NCBI GenBank assembly: GCA_004151065.3
Contig: NWUY0300011094.1
Span: 45,534-69,318 of the forward strand
Source: Larix sibirica
Taxonomy: Eukaryota > Streptophyta > Pinopsida > Pinales > Pinaceae
Length of the DNA stretch: 23,785 bases
Reading direction: 5' to 3'
Part shown: one piece after another, positions 9,816-19,162 of the stretch
How positions within the stretch are numbered: the first letter of the stretch is position 1
How the letters are laid out: each line of letters begins with the position of its first letter
The notes under the pieces: model-generated
Told to the model about the DNA's origin: nothing
Database searches by the model: none
What the model saw: only the letters and a program-made list of their open reading frames with translations
Program-made: the position numbers and the translations under genes

Positions 9816-11542
9816 ATGATCACGGTTCCATTACTAAATTCGTCAACCCCTAATGGTCTGCAATGTTCACCCATTAAAACTATTGCATCATTTCCATTTG
9901 GAGACATTCTGTTTAAGAAGCAAGTACATATAGGGATAGTTAATAGATTGAAAATGAGGGCCGGATTAGGATTGAACCAGTCGAGGCCCAACCTCTTAGA
10001 TGATTTCCAAAGGTGCATAAAGAAGATCAGTAAAGCGGGGTGGCTGCCATTATTTTCAAAGTTTAATGGCCACATTGATGCAATTACATTAGCCTTCACT
10101 AAGGGGTTTGATGGTGATAAAGTTCAATTGGGGATGTTGAGTTTCGACTATGAATAGTCCATAGTCGCGAAAACTGAACTTCCACAGGATGGAGAGCGTT
10201 GGTTCAAAAACCAACCCTAGAAAAAGAAGCATGGATTCCCTTTATGTCAAAATATTGCACAAATCCAGATTGGTCCAAGGGTCTGGCAAGATCTTGTTTG
10301 AAGAAAAAGTATAAATATCTTTTGATGATCTTGCAGAAGTTTATCACATGCGAGGGGCGGTATGGAATGGCCTTTCCTTACCATGTTCGTATCTTGGGTC
10401 ACTGTACAGGAAAGCTGTTGGACTTACTCAACTTCCTACTAAAATATTAGATTGAGATGGCCAACACAACGAAGAGAAGGGATAACAATGTAGAGAAGAA
10501 TCTCTACCACCACAGTCCTGTTAAACTTCTGGTTATGGTGGAATTGAAGAAGAGAAATGATTCTTGGGAGCATTTCTTGGTGAAGAACCAAATCACAAAG
10601 GATGGAAATATAGAATCAAAGGAGACAAAGGATAAGGATGAGAGGTATGATAAGCAGGAATTCGGTGATGACAATGGACATGAGCAACAAAGTGACAGTA
10701 AAGAGTAAAAGCACGAAGTTGCAGAAGAAAAACATCGGTATAATGTTAGGGAAGAGGAAATGCATGAAGCCGCTGAAGATGAGCCTAGGAAACCTCCAAT
10801 AGAGCCCAAAACTATTGGGGACAGTGATGACGAGGTACATATTATTTCAACCCCTATAAAGAAGACACAGAAGAAACAACTTGCCAGAAAAAACAAGAAA
10901 AGTCCGAAGTCTCCTCCAAGGCAGAGGATAACGAGAAGTAGAGTATCCAAGTTGACTGAAGAAGCCCGAACGACTCCTATAGACAAAACACATGAGGTAA
11001 GGACTAAAGACCTTCCTCTAGAATATAGGAGTGGGGGGAACTTCGAAAACCCTACTAGAAAGAAAAGAACCAGAGCTGCTCTAAACATTGTAGCGACCTA
11101 GGAAGAATTGGATGAAATTGATCAATTGTATGTTGATCCCGATTCTTGGGAACCTTTTAAAAAGTCATAGTTTGATGAACCTCTTCGTCAAGTTGAAAGA
11201 TTGGAGGATGCGCAAGAAGAAGAAAAACCAGAGGATGATATTATGATGCATCCTGAAGAACACCATGAGGTTAAGAAATTGCAGAGGAAGATTAAGAAGA
11301 TGATTGTGTTAGAGAGGCATATCAGGTTAGAAAACGCTCCGCTGAGGGATTCAAGTACTAGGTTTCAGGAAGGGATCAAGAGATTGAAAAATGAGAACAA
11401 AAAATCAATCAAGATGGCCAGGAAATGGTACAAGAGAGGCAAAAATCTCTATTTGAAAAACGGGAAGCTTCAAGTGATATCCAAAGATTCTCAGCCCTCT
11501 TCTAAGCTAGATTTATCAGTGCATGTGGCTACTTGGGACTAA
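9816..11542 (+). pseudogene. Extra 3' ORF of the gypsy element, disrupted
   Basis: About 575 codons between pol and the polypurine tract, same strand. The N-terminal half (9816-10198) has GWLPLFSKFNGHIDAI, FTKGFDGD and GERWFKNQ, with a TAG at 10155. A frameshift near 10199 moves to a frame that then stays open in register to 11542. It contains ITCEGRYG, NFLLKY, YHHSPVKLLVMVELKKRND and a Lys/Arg-rich, Asp/Glu-rich tail with RITRSRVSKL, and ends in a predicted coiled coil (about 11270-11440, LQRKIKK... MARKWYKRG). Stops are TAG 10448, TAA 10706, TAG 11099 and TAG 11168. It resembles the extra ORFs of Tat/Athila-type elements and possibly the 'putative plant transposon protein' family. Its function is unknown. 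A diverged homologue lies on the minus strand at 15967-14345. Confidence 0.75.
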
Positions 11543-11644
11543 ATTAATTCATACCAGTCCAAGTTGAGGGAGTCTCACAGTTTTGAGGACATTATATAAA
11601 GGATGATTCTTCTTTTTCTTTTGTATGAGGACATGCAAATCCTC

Positions 11645-11658
11645 AGGCTTGGGGGAGA
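11645..11658 (+). promoter_or_regulatory. Polypurine tract of the gypsy element
   Basis: The string ggcttgggggaga stands directly before the TG that opens the right LTR. A G-rich purine run at this place primes second-strand DNA synthesis in LTR retrotransposons. Confidence 0.85.
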
Positions 11659-12514
11659 TGTAGAGTCCGTATTTTGACCACTTTTGGCATATCTATTGAC
11701 CACCATTTTGCCTCCTTTTCCTGTAAATAACATTGTTATATCGCCTATACCATCCTAATTCACTATGTTTTGCATATGAAATGCTATGATGATCTAAAGG
11801 TATCAAACTCCTGCATAAGCTCACTGAATTCTTTTCATTTATTTTGGATTTAATGGAAATTAAGTTGTTTTAGTTTATGAAGTTACAAGAAGCTTGATCC
11901 CATAACAGGTCCATTAGATGAATTTGGTAACAACTACAATTCCTACAACCACTACAATTCCAGCAATGACGAGAGATATGGTAATGGCTTTTGAGTTGGA
12001 GATACTTCTTATTGATACAAAGTGAAAAGGAGATATAGGTCCGATGAAGAATTACACCCATATGGTGCTATGTTGGCCACATCAGCTCCAACTATTACCA
12101 ATAGATTGTTACACTTGATTCTTGGTCGATGCCGATATTCCTATAACACAAGTAACGAATGCGAATTCCTTGCCTTCGATCATGGAATTCGATTAATGAA
12201 GAACAAACTCCTTTTTACTATGTTCGTCCATGCATATCTATTAATGTAATCTCTCATTCTAAGTTGGGAATTGATGTACTTTCATGCTGCGAGTTGGCAG
12301 CGATATTCCATGTAACTGTTTTGTACGCATCCCTATAACGTCGATCATGTAGAATGCTATTTTGAACCATGGACGATGTATAAATGCTGATAAAATCATT
12401 GATGAGAGATTAGATTGGTAGCTTAGGAATAGTGATATACTCAGGCATTATACGAACAACAACTTCCTTGTAATATTATTCTTTATCATTGATATAATAC
12501 TGGTTCGATGCTCA
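11659..12514 (+). repeat. Right LTR of the gypsy element, complete
   Basis: The LTR starts TGTAGAGTCC right after the polypurine tract and ends ...GATGCTCA at 12514, giving 856 bp with TG...CA ends. From 11774 onward it matches the left LTR (343-1077). The TATA-like TATAAAT at 12379-12385 is kept. The AATAAA of the left LTR reads differently here (GATATAATAC). Eleven T residues follow directly (12515-12525). Confidence 0.9.
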
Positions 12515-13140
12515 TTTTTTTTTTTACAGAAACGGTTGAGTAGCTTTGATTATAATAAAAGTGGCAAAAATTACATANATTCTTTAATATCCTATGAACG
12601 ATCGTGCTATGTAACAAGTTCATTGAGTGAACCCCCCGTGTTGTGATCAAACCTTTCAATGGAGAAACCAAGAAGTGCCAAGAAATCTCTTGTGAAATGT
12701 CACATGAAAATCCTTCAAGATATTTCTTACATCATGACTTGGTGAATGAAACTTATCAATTTTTCAATCCCATTAACCTTTGGATAGAAGAAGCTTGCAA
12801 GGGTGAATCTCAACCTTGGCATGACTCCACCTTTCAAGATCACAATTCTTCTTCAACTTTCAAGCAAGGAATGATGGCAATTCTATTTTTCATTTACTTA
12901 AACATTAATATATCCTTGGCTTGGTTTGTCATTAAGAACAAAGGAAGAGTGATTGACCAATTCATCAAATCGTTACATTGGATCTTTGATTTTACCTAGT
13001 CTTTTCTTTAACTTGTTAGTTTAGGAGTAGGTAGGATGAATAAGTTCAAGAATTTCCTTGTAGTGATAACACGATTCATGAGAATGTAAATGTTGCACTA
13101 TGATACTGTTAGCAGATAGAAATGACCACTCGCCAAAGTG
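12515..13140. other. Unassigned DNA with a weak 118-codon ORF and an N
   Basis: A T-run (12515-12525) follows the LTR, and an ambiguous base lies at 12578. An ORF on the + strand at 12643-12999 would encode 118 residues, including a hydrophobic stretch (MMAILFFIYLNINISLAWFV) that could span a membrane, and ends at a TAG. I recognise no family and see no promoter or poly(A) signal tied to it, so it may be chance or a fragment of an unknown repeat. Confidence 0.3.
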
Positions 13141-13141
13141 A

Positions 13142-13257
13142 GAGAAACAACCCGACAGAGGTTCTTAAGGCATACCCTAAACTGATTGGGATAGTTGTTT
13201 CTAATGGGAATGCATACCCCATTGCCTTTGGAAAGGTTGCTCTCTGTTGAAAGAGAG
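13142..13257. repeat. Cluster of short inverted repeats
   Basis: Four consecutive foldable units lie in about 115 bp. The arms agaaacaac (13143-13151) and gttgtttct (13194-13202) are exact complements. A near-palindrome of 21 bp lies at 13203-13223 around ATGCAT. CCTTTGGAAAGG is a small hairpin at 13225-13236. CTCTCT (13240-13245) pairs with AGAGAG (13252-13257) across a 6-nt loop. Such a string could be the end of an unknown element or a structured RNA; no family is recognised. Confidence 0.45.
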
Positions 13258-13777
13258 ACTTACTTTTTTGTTTTCTACCTAAAATTCTAAATGCAAAGAA
13301 CTATTCCTAATTAAATGAAATCTAAACTAATTACAGAATTAAATCTATCTTAAAATATTTCAATATCCAGAAAAAGAATTTTCAATAGCTACAGAAAATA
13401 ACTATACATCTAACTAACTCTATGTAAACTAACTTTTATCTAAACTAATTCTTATCTCAGTTGAGAGTGAACTGTGTTTAAGATTTAAATAAATTAGAAC
13501 TATAGATTAATTATGTAAGAATCGGATTTAAAGACAAAAGCCAAATCATTATCTGAAAACATTATAAAATTTTTTACATTCATAAAATAATAATCAAACA
13601 ATCATTATTACTTAAAAATATAGCTATTCAAACAATTTTAATCATTAATGGATTAAACATGTATATTATCAAAATCATAAAAACAATTATGACAATATTA
13701 ATGATTAGCATAGAACAAACCAAAAGGAAACTATATATATTATATTAAACTGTAAGTCAATTTCAGGTTGTACCAGT
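13258..13777. other. AT-rich DNA, nothing recognised
   Basis: Very AT-rich sequence with scattered short TA and AAT runs and no open frame of note. I see no RNA gene or mobile-element end. Confidence 0.6.
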
Positions 13778-13898
13778 ATAAACAATTGTCTTACAGATCC
13801 AAATGGCTTTGAAATAGGTTCAATGAGACTTAAATAAACAATTGTCTTACAGATCCAAATGTCTTTGAAATAGGTTCAATGAGACTTAAATAAACAAC
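13778..13898 (+). repeat. 56-bp tandem repeat, two full copies
   Basis: Units begin ataaacaattgtcttacag at 13778 and 13834, and a third start is seen at 13890 before the match ends. The two full copies differ at one clear place (aaatggctt versus aaatgtctt), so the duplication is recent relative to the decay around it. Confidence 0.92.
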
Positions 13899-14344
13899 AG
13901 CTATTCATGACTTCCTTTAGTGCTATTCTGCGCTATCCACCAACCATCACTCTAGTTTCAAATAAGTTTGAATATATAAAAAAGGATTTGACTTCCACAT
14001 CTCCATGACCAAAAATCATAAGCAAGGCACCTGCCATAGTGAATAACCATAAGTCAGGAATGATTTAATTATCGTAGCTACAGGAATACATTTGGGTAAT
14101 CTACGAAAAATTAAAATGAAAATCAAAACAGAGTACCTTCAAAATCTTCGATTCTCAAAGTGGTCTTGAAATATTAATTTTAAGAAAACAATGATACAAA
14201 ATAAAATACCTACCAAACTTCACGTTTTAACATTTAATTCCTGAAAATGATCTATCCAAAACCAATATGATAATCGAAAGAAACAAAAAATAGATGATCT
14301 TCAAAAATTATCCCAAAAATTTACAAAATTGTCAACTGAAAAAG
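13899..14344. other. AT-rich DNA downstream of the minus-strand pseudogene
   Basis: No gene is recognised. Read on the minus strand, this lies 3' of the pseudogene at 15967-14345, where its 3' untranslated part or LTR would be expected. I find neither a purine tract nor a clear LTR start. Confidence 0.5.
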
Positions 14345-15967
14345 CTAAATTTGCTTACTAGTGTCGATCAAAATATCGACGCCTGTAGGAGAGGCAAGAA
14401 CTATGTTCTGAACTTTGGTCAATTTGTTTCTGAGTCTCTTGATCTCTTTCTCGTTTTTCTTGTTTTGAAAATGCCATTTCCTTGCCTTCTTAATTAACAA
14501 ATTCCTCTGTGTTTTAAGCTTATCTTTCTTCTTTATAACTTGAGCTATCTTTGCTTCCAGATTGACATTTTCATCTTTCATATAACATTAAGCAATTCTA
14601 GCTCTCTTATTTCATTCTTAACCAGTGGATCCTTTGAACTTGTTTTTCCTCCAAAGATTCTACAGTAGCCTTTACAAAAGCATAATCATTATGATCACTG
14701 CTTGACTGGATAACTTCTTCCCTTAATTGTTTTTTACCATGCTCAAAAATTGCATTCCTATCCCTAGTGATAGAAGTCAAATTGTAGGTATAAACTGGCT
14801 TATTTAGAACATTAACTTTTGTATCTTCAATTTTATTTATTTGTTCTTCATCAGACTCAACAAGTTCGATGACATGTACATTTGCCATTTTCAAATGGCC
14901 ATTATTTGTAGAGGATAAGCGTTTAGCCATACCCCTCGTAATCCTTCGTGCAATTGGTTTAGCCCTTTGTTTGTTATCTTCTTGAGACTGCTCTGTTTTT
15001 ATCTTCTTGGACTTAGGTTTTGAAGAATGGACCAACCTCCTAATCACTCGCTTCCCCTTTTTCCTAGTTTCATATTTAGATTGAGAATCGACCTCATGAC
15101 CATGAAAATCTTAATCTCAATTAGGGGAAACCGAAATTTCGTGTTCAGAGAGCCTAGGGATAGCAATTTGACAACTGGAGAAATCATGAATTGAAACCCC
15201 ATCTTAACCAAGCTATAATGAAACCCCATCTTAACTAGCTTCAACCAACATCTTAACCAAGCCATAATGGAACAAAAATTCTATCGATATTCTTGATACC
15301 CTTTTGGACTGAAAATGGCATTTTCTTCAAACTCCTCAGAAGATAAAAGGGCATATTGATTGGAAATCCTATGAACATCATGAGAAATCTCAGATGATAG
15401 AAGCAAGCAGAGGAGTACCTGCCCTCACATGCTGTATATCTATGAATGATGTACAGGGATGAACGCCATTGCTTCTTAAAAAGATTGACAAGAATTCCTT
15501 TTTTGATGTTAACCTCCTGGTTAGGGTTCTTTGGAAAGTGTTTCCAAGAATCATTCTTGAACCTGCAAAACTTGAACCATTTCTCCTTGTTCTTGCAAAC
15601 TTGTGGCTTGGGAAATGAGTGCTTCCGATAAGCAAAGTTACAAGTATTCTATATAGGCCTTGAATCCATCGAAGGATATGGAAAAATCTTTGGTGACTAA
15701 TATGTTAAAACCATCGAAATTCCTAAGAAACGTCAGCCAGCGAATTTTTTGGTACATCTGCAAACATCTTTCATTAGACTCAAGGAATTTGGTCCCAATC
15801 GACTCGAAACTTACTACGGGAGCCATCAAAGAGGATAAGTGTTTTAGCACAAAGAAAAATATGATGTGATTTGAATGGAATAGGGCCAAGATATGAATTG
15901 AGAAAGCCAACGCTTTCGATCTCCAAGGCCACATCTCAAAAACCCTCAGAAGACTACGAAAATCCAT
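14345..15967 (-). pseudogene. Diverged homologue of the gypsy 3' ORF, no pol attached
   Basis: Read from the ATG at 15967, the first frame (to 15638) has IRWLTFLRNFDGFNIL and FSISFDGF. The sense then passes to a second frame (15648-15256) with EKWFKFCRFKNDSWKHF, YTACEGRY and MPFYLLRSLKKMPF, and then to a third frame (from about 15287) with FHYGLVKMLVE, followed after stops by a Lys-rich part (15047-14607) with ARRITRGMAKRL and an acidic ESDEEQ. A final open part (14581-14345) is a coiled coil with IKKARKWHFQNKKN. Order and motifs parallel the + strand ORF at 9816-11542. At least two frameshifts and several stops make it a pseudogene. No RT or integrase is found on this strand nearby, so it may be an element fragment or an old captured copy. 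Confidence 0.72.
15193..15270. repeat. 27-bp tandem repeat inside the minus-strand pseudogene
   Basis: The unit gaaaccccatcttaacca starts at 15193 and again at 15220, and a more diverged third copy with catcttaaccaagc lies at about 15248-15270. The period of 27 keeps the reading frame, but the repeat lies where the frame of the pseudogene is already broken by stops. Confidence 0.8.
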
Positions 15968-16076
15968 GACTTCGAAACTCAGTGTATGTAAATCTCAGAA
16001 GAAATGATTACATACTAAGGTATGCTATAAATAAGGTCAAATTGATTGCATAACCATTTAAGCTAATGATCAATCA
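15968..16076. other. Upstream flank of the minus-strand pseudogene
   Basis: AT-rich sequence 5' of the pseudogene start on the minus strand. It has no clear promoter motif and no coding sequence. Confidence 0.5.
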
Positions 16077-16124
16077 AATAGAGAGTCATCCTAAAATGTA
16101 AATAGAGAGTCATCCTAAAATGTA
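16077..16124 (+). repeat. 24-bp perfect tandem duplication
   Basis: The 24-bp unit aatagagagtcatcctaaaa plus tgta occurs at 16077-16100 and again, identical, at 16101-16124. Confidence 0.95.
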
Positions 16125-18056
16125 GTTCAATCGACAAAATGTTATCTACAATGACGAGTGTTAGTGGTAGTTCAATATGTTAAATATAATGAAAGTGAAA
16201 TGAAAATGAAAAGAGATAATAACGATCCTTCAAAAGAAAATAGGATCTTGATTGCACTTTAACACTAAGCAAAATAAAATATCATGAAATTAGGGAAAAC
16301 ATACATTCTCTAAATCCAAACTTAATAATACAAGGATTAAAGAAATTATTCCTTTCAATTTAGATATAAAGCATTAAAATTTAGAATGAACTGCACTAGA
16401 TTTATAAGATGTAAAACAAATTTCTTGTGAAAAATATGTAAAACAAATAATGATTTCTTGGGCATTAATACCATTAATGAAGTGAAAATTTTAGTAGCTA
16501 TGAAAAATCTGTAGATATCCGATAGTATGAATAATTATTGAAATGAAAATTTAATTTCATGACATTTGCATGAAATTCAAGAATATAGGCCAAATCCAAT
16601 AATCATACAAGTCATGATATAAAAAGATAAAATCTATGAAATAATGAAAATCTAGTACCTACCAAATATTATTAGTAAATAATAATAATCAACCTGCTAA
16701 ATGTTTCCAATTAACTGATCAGTCCCTTGATCTGATCTGAAAAGACAAGCTTAAAATTAAGAAAAACATCAGTCAATATTCATTTTGATAACATGAGATA
16801 GATCAGCAGAAGATAACCAAATCAGATGAGGATGAGGTTGAAGCTCAGGTATGAAAATGAATTTTCTTTAACAAAACATAACTTCAAAGAAACTCTGAAA
16901 TCAAAACCAGTATAACCCAAATTAAAATGAGGATGTGAAGTGAATTTCAATCATTGCCAAAATTATAAAAGGGGGGGCCTTCATGAAATGAAAGGGATTT
17001 GTTGGGGGACAACAGATACCTATCGTTGAAACGTCAATTCGAGAGTAAAAGACTTTAAAGCTTTATGCTAAGTACAGTTCCAACAGCTATTAATGAATAA
17101 CTATAGGTAGTAAACAACTATAGGAAAAGGGACTCAAGCTAGATAAAATGGGATGATTACTATGGAGAATTCATAGCACCCTATGAATGTGAAGGTGATG
17201 TTCTAAAACTCCTAAGATAGAAGGAGTTGGTAGCAAATAGGCACATCTAAAGCCAGAACCACTAGTGAACCAGAAACATTGTGAGGACAGAGTAAGCATG
17301 TTAGTTGTCTTCAGGAAATAGATTGGCCTAAAGTTACAATTAAGAATTCCTATCAAGGACAGTCCAAGGATGTCCAAATATCATCATGTTGACTTAAGCC
17401 AGGTGAATGTGAAGCAAGTGGAACATGAGGATGGAAAATAGGGTTGTGGAGAGGATAGGAACATTGCAACCATCATAAGTGTGAGTAATACAGGTTATAG
17501 GTAATGGGATGATTGTTAAGAAACATAAAATATACTAATCAAAGAATAAAATACCATTTATTTTTGGCATAGCAAACTTTAACCATTTTAGTTAAAAAGT
17601 GAAACTTGTGATCGATATTGTAGGAGCATGACAAGACACGTGACTTGTTATGAAAATATTGAATGACATTAGAAGGCTTGGAGGGTAAAAGAAGCTACCA
17701 TGAGGAAGGTGGATTATTCATCCTGTATGGAATGGATAGACCTACTTAGTTGAGTCAATATAAGTGTAAGCAAGTTAAGGTCGACAATGATATCACTTTG
17801 AAATCAATACGTGAACCCATATAGTAAGCACATGTTAGGTGTGCTTAGGTAAAGATTGCAAGATATAAATCAACAACTTTCATCCTTACGAGCTACTCTG
17901 GAGCAGTGTGAGGAGGATAGCTTTGCCTCATGAAGCTGACTGGAGCTAGCTAAAATTGAAGCTAATTATCTTTGGGAATTCATCTCAATTGGAAGGACTG
18001 GATTGCTCAAAAATAATTGGACATCAATTATCAAGAAGAGGAAGAGTGCTAGAGCA
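16125..18056. other. AT-rich DNA, no gene recognised
   Basis: Almost 2 kb without a convincing open frame on either strand. The only frame of note (17171-17377, minus) has no domain. The left part (to about 16950) is very AT-rich. The right part is more mixed, with short G-rich strings such as the gggggggcc at 16971. It may be decayed retroelement sequence, but I find no conserved pol or gag motif. Confidence 0.55.
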
Positions 18057-18096
18057 TCCCACATTGGCTAAGGATTGGTTGCAACAAGTATAAAAG
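18057..18096 (+). promoter_or_regulatory. Possible LTR-type promoter motif
   Basis: The string atcccacattggctaaggat is followed by TATAAAAG at 18089-18096. Many plant LTR promoters carry a similar cccacatcgg-like block 20-40 bp before the TATA box. No LTR ends or partner copy were found around it, so this is a lead only. Confidence 0.3.
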
Positions 18097-18666
18097 GTAA
18101 GATGATTTTATCACCCTGACCTTGTTATTTGTAAAAAAAACTTGAGTTGTATGTTGTGAGTGTAGCAAGTGCAACTCAATTTTATGAGCTTGTTGTTTCC
18201 ATTTGGAAGAGGAATTATATGCTTTCTTGATTCATAGTTTTGATTCCTTAAGATAGGGAAGAGTCAAGCTAAGCTTGGCCAATAATGGTTCAAGAGGGTA
18301 GAGCCATGTAACTTTGTTTTAAGAGTTGAGGGTATATGTGCATGCCAATTTTTAACAAGTTGCAAAAGGAAATCCAATGTCAAAAAGGAGTTTCCAAGGA
18401 AGTTGGAATTGGTTATGACAAATATTGATGTTATCATCATCCAAGTGAACCAGAAAAAGAAGGGAGTTATCTTGCCTTAACCCTATTTTGCTAAATGCTC
18501 AAGTAGTTAATAGGGATTTTGTGAAAATTGTGAAGTTGTTGTTGTTAGGTTCTTGGAAATTAAAATTGTCATGGCTAATGTTTGAATGTTAATGGTAGGA
18601 ATCCATTGAGTGAGTTGGATATGATTGTGGAACTCCAGGATAAGAGACAAGTTCATTACATTGAAG
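18097..18666. other. AT-rich DNA, no gene recognised
   Basis: No open frame of note, no RNA gene and no repeat that I can define. It could be the leader or decayed body of an element starting at the promoter-like motif at 18057-18096. Confidence 0.5.
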
Positions 18667-18824
18667 ATAACCATTGTAGATATTTCAATGAAATTTTGGA
18701 ATTCATTTCATAACCATAGTAGATATTTCAATGAAATAACAAATGTAGATATTTATTTCATGTAGATAATTTTGGAATTTATTTCATAACCATTGTAGAT
18801 ATTTCAATGAAATAACAAATGTTC
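18667..18824 (+). repeat. Imperfect AT-rich repeat array
   Basis: The block ccattgtagatatttcaatg, preceded by ataa, occurs at about 18667, 18711 and 18787, the second time with catag for cattg. The block ttttggaattcatttcataa occurs at 18694 and again, with one change, at about 18769. The array looks like a short segment duplicated and partly shuffled. Confidence 0.8.
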
Positions 18825-19149
18825 AAATGCTAATGATTGTTTGTTTCATTGAGAATTGTGTCAGGAGGATATGTTGGAAGTGGATGTACAGGTTATGGCA
18901 TTGATTGTAAGACCATAAATAAGGACAGAGTGCTACAACTTAAAATATCCAAACAACATGTAGAGGATATCATGCGTGTTAAACTCTGAATGCATATAGA
19001 TTCAAATGTAAAATTTATGTTCAAATTTTGATGATAAATACTAATGGCTATTGGTTGATTGTGAATCCTACCAGGAAGGACATGTTGCACATATGAAAAT
19101 CTTGGACATGGCAGTGAGTGTAATCCCATGAGAAATACTATGTAATATT

Positions 19150-19162
19150 TCTTACAATGGCC
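19150..19162 (+). repeat. Left target-site duplication of the poly(A) element
   Basis: tcttacaatggcc stands just before the GC-rich start of the element and is identical to 22347-22359. A copy of it lies at 20887-20899 as part of the tandem duplication. Confidence 0.88.

Larger units (their letters stand above)
343..12514 (+). mobile_element. Degenerate Ty3/gypsy LTR retrotransposon with extra 3' ORF
   Basis: The order left LTR, leader, gag, protease, RT, RNase H, integrase, extra 3' ORF, polypurine tract and right LTR is that of a Ty3/gypsy element. Integrase follows RNase H, which separates it from Ty1/copia. No chromodomain is visible after integrase, and a long ORF lies between pol and the 3' LTR, which fits the nonchromoviral Tat/Athila side of the family (inference; no phylogeny was run). 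Size is about 12.2 kb plus the ~115 bp missing from the left LTR. Every coding domain carries stops, and gag, RNase H and the 3' ORF also carry frameshifts, so the copy cannot be autonomous. A target-site duplication cannot be tested because the left LTR start is absent. Confidence 0.93.

Noticed and set aside
10504-11088. 194-codon minus-strand ORF
   Set aside because: It is Ser/Phe/Leu-rich in a way expected from the antisense of the Lys/Glu-rich + strand ORF, and that ORF has homologous blocks elsewhere in the window.
12515-12525. T-run after the right LTR as the poly(A) tail of a minus-strand retrocopy
   Set aside because: No target-site duplication or gene-like sequence was found to its right, and the run starts exactly at the LTR end, so it is more likely the insertion target.
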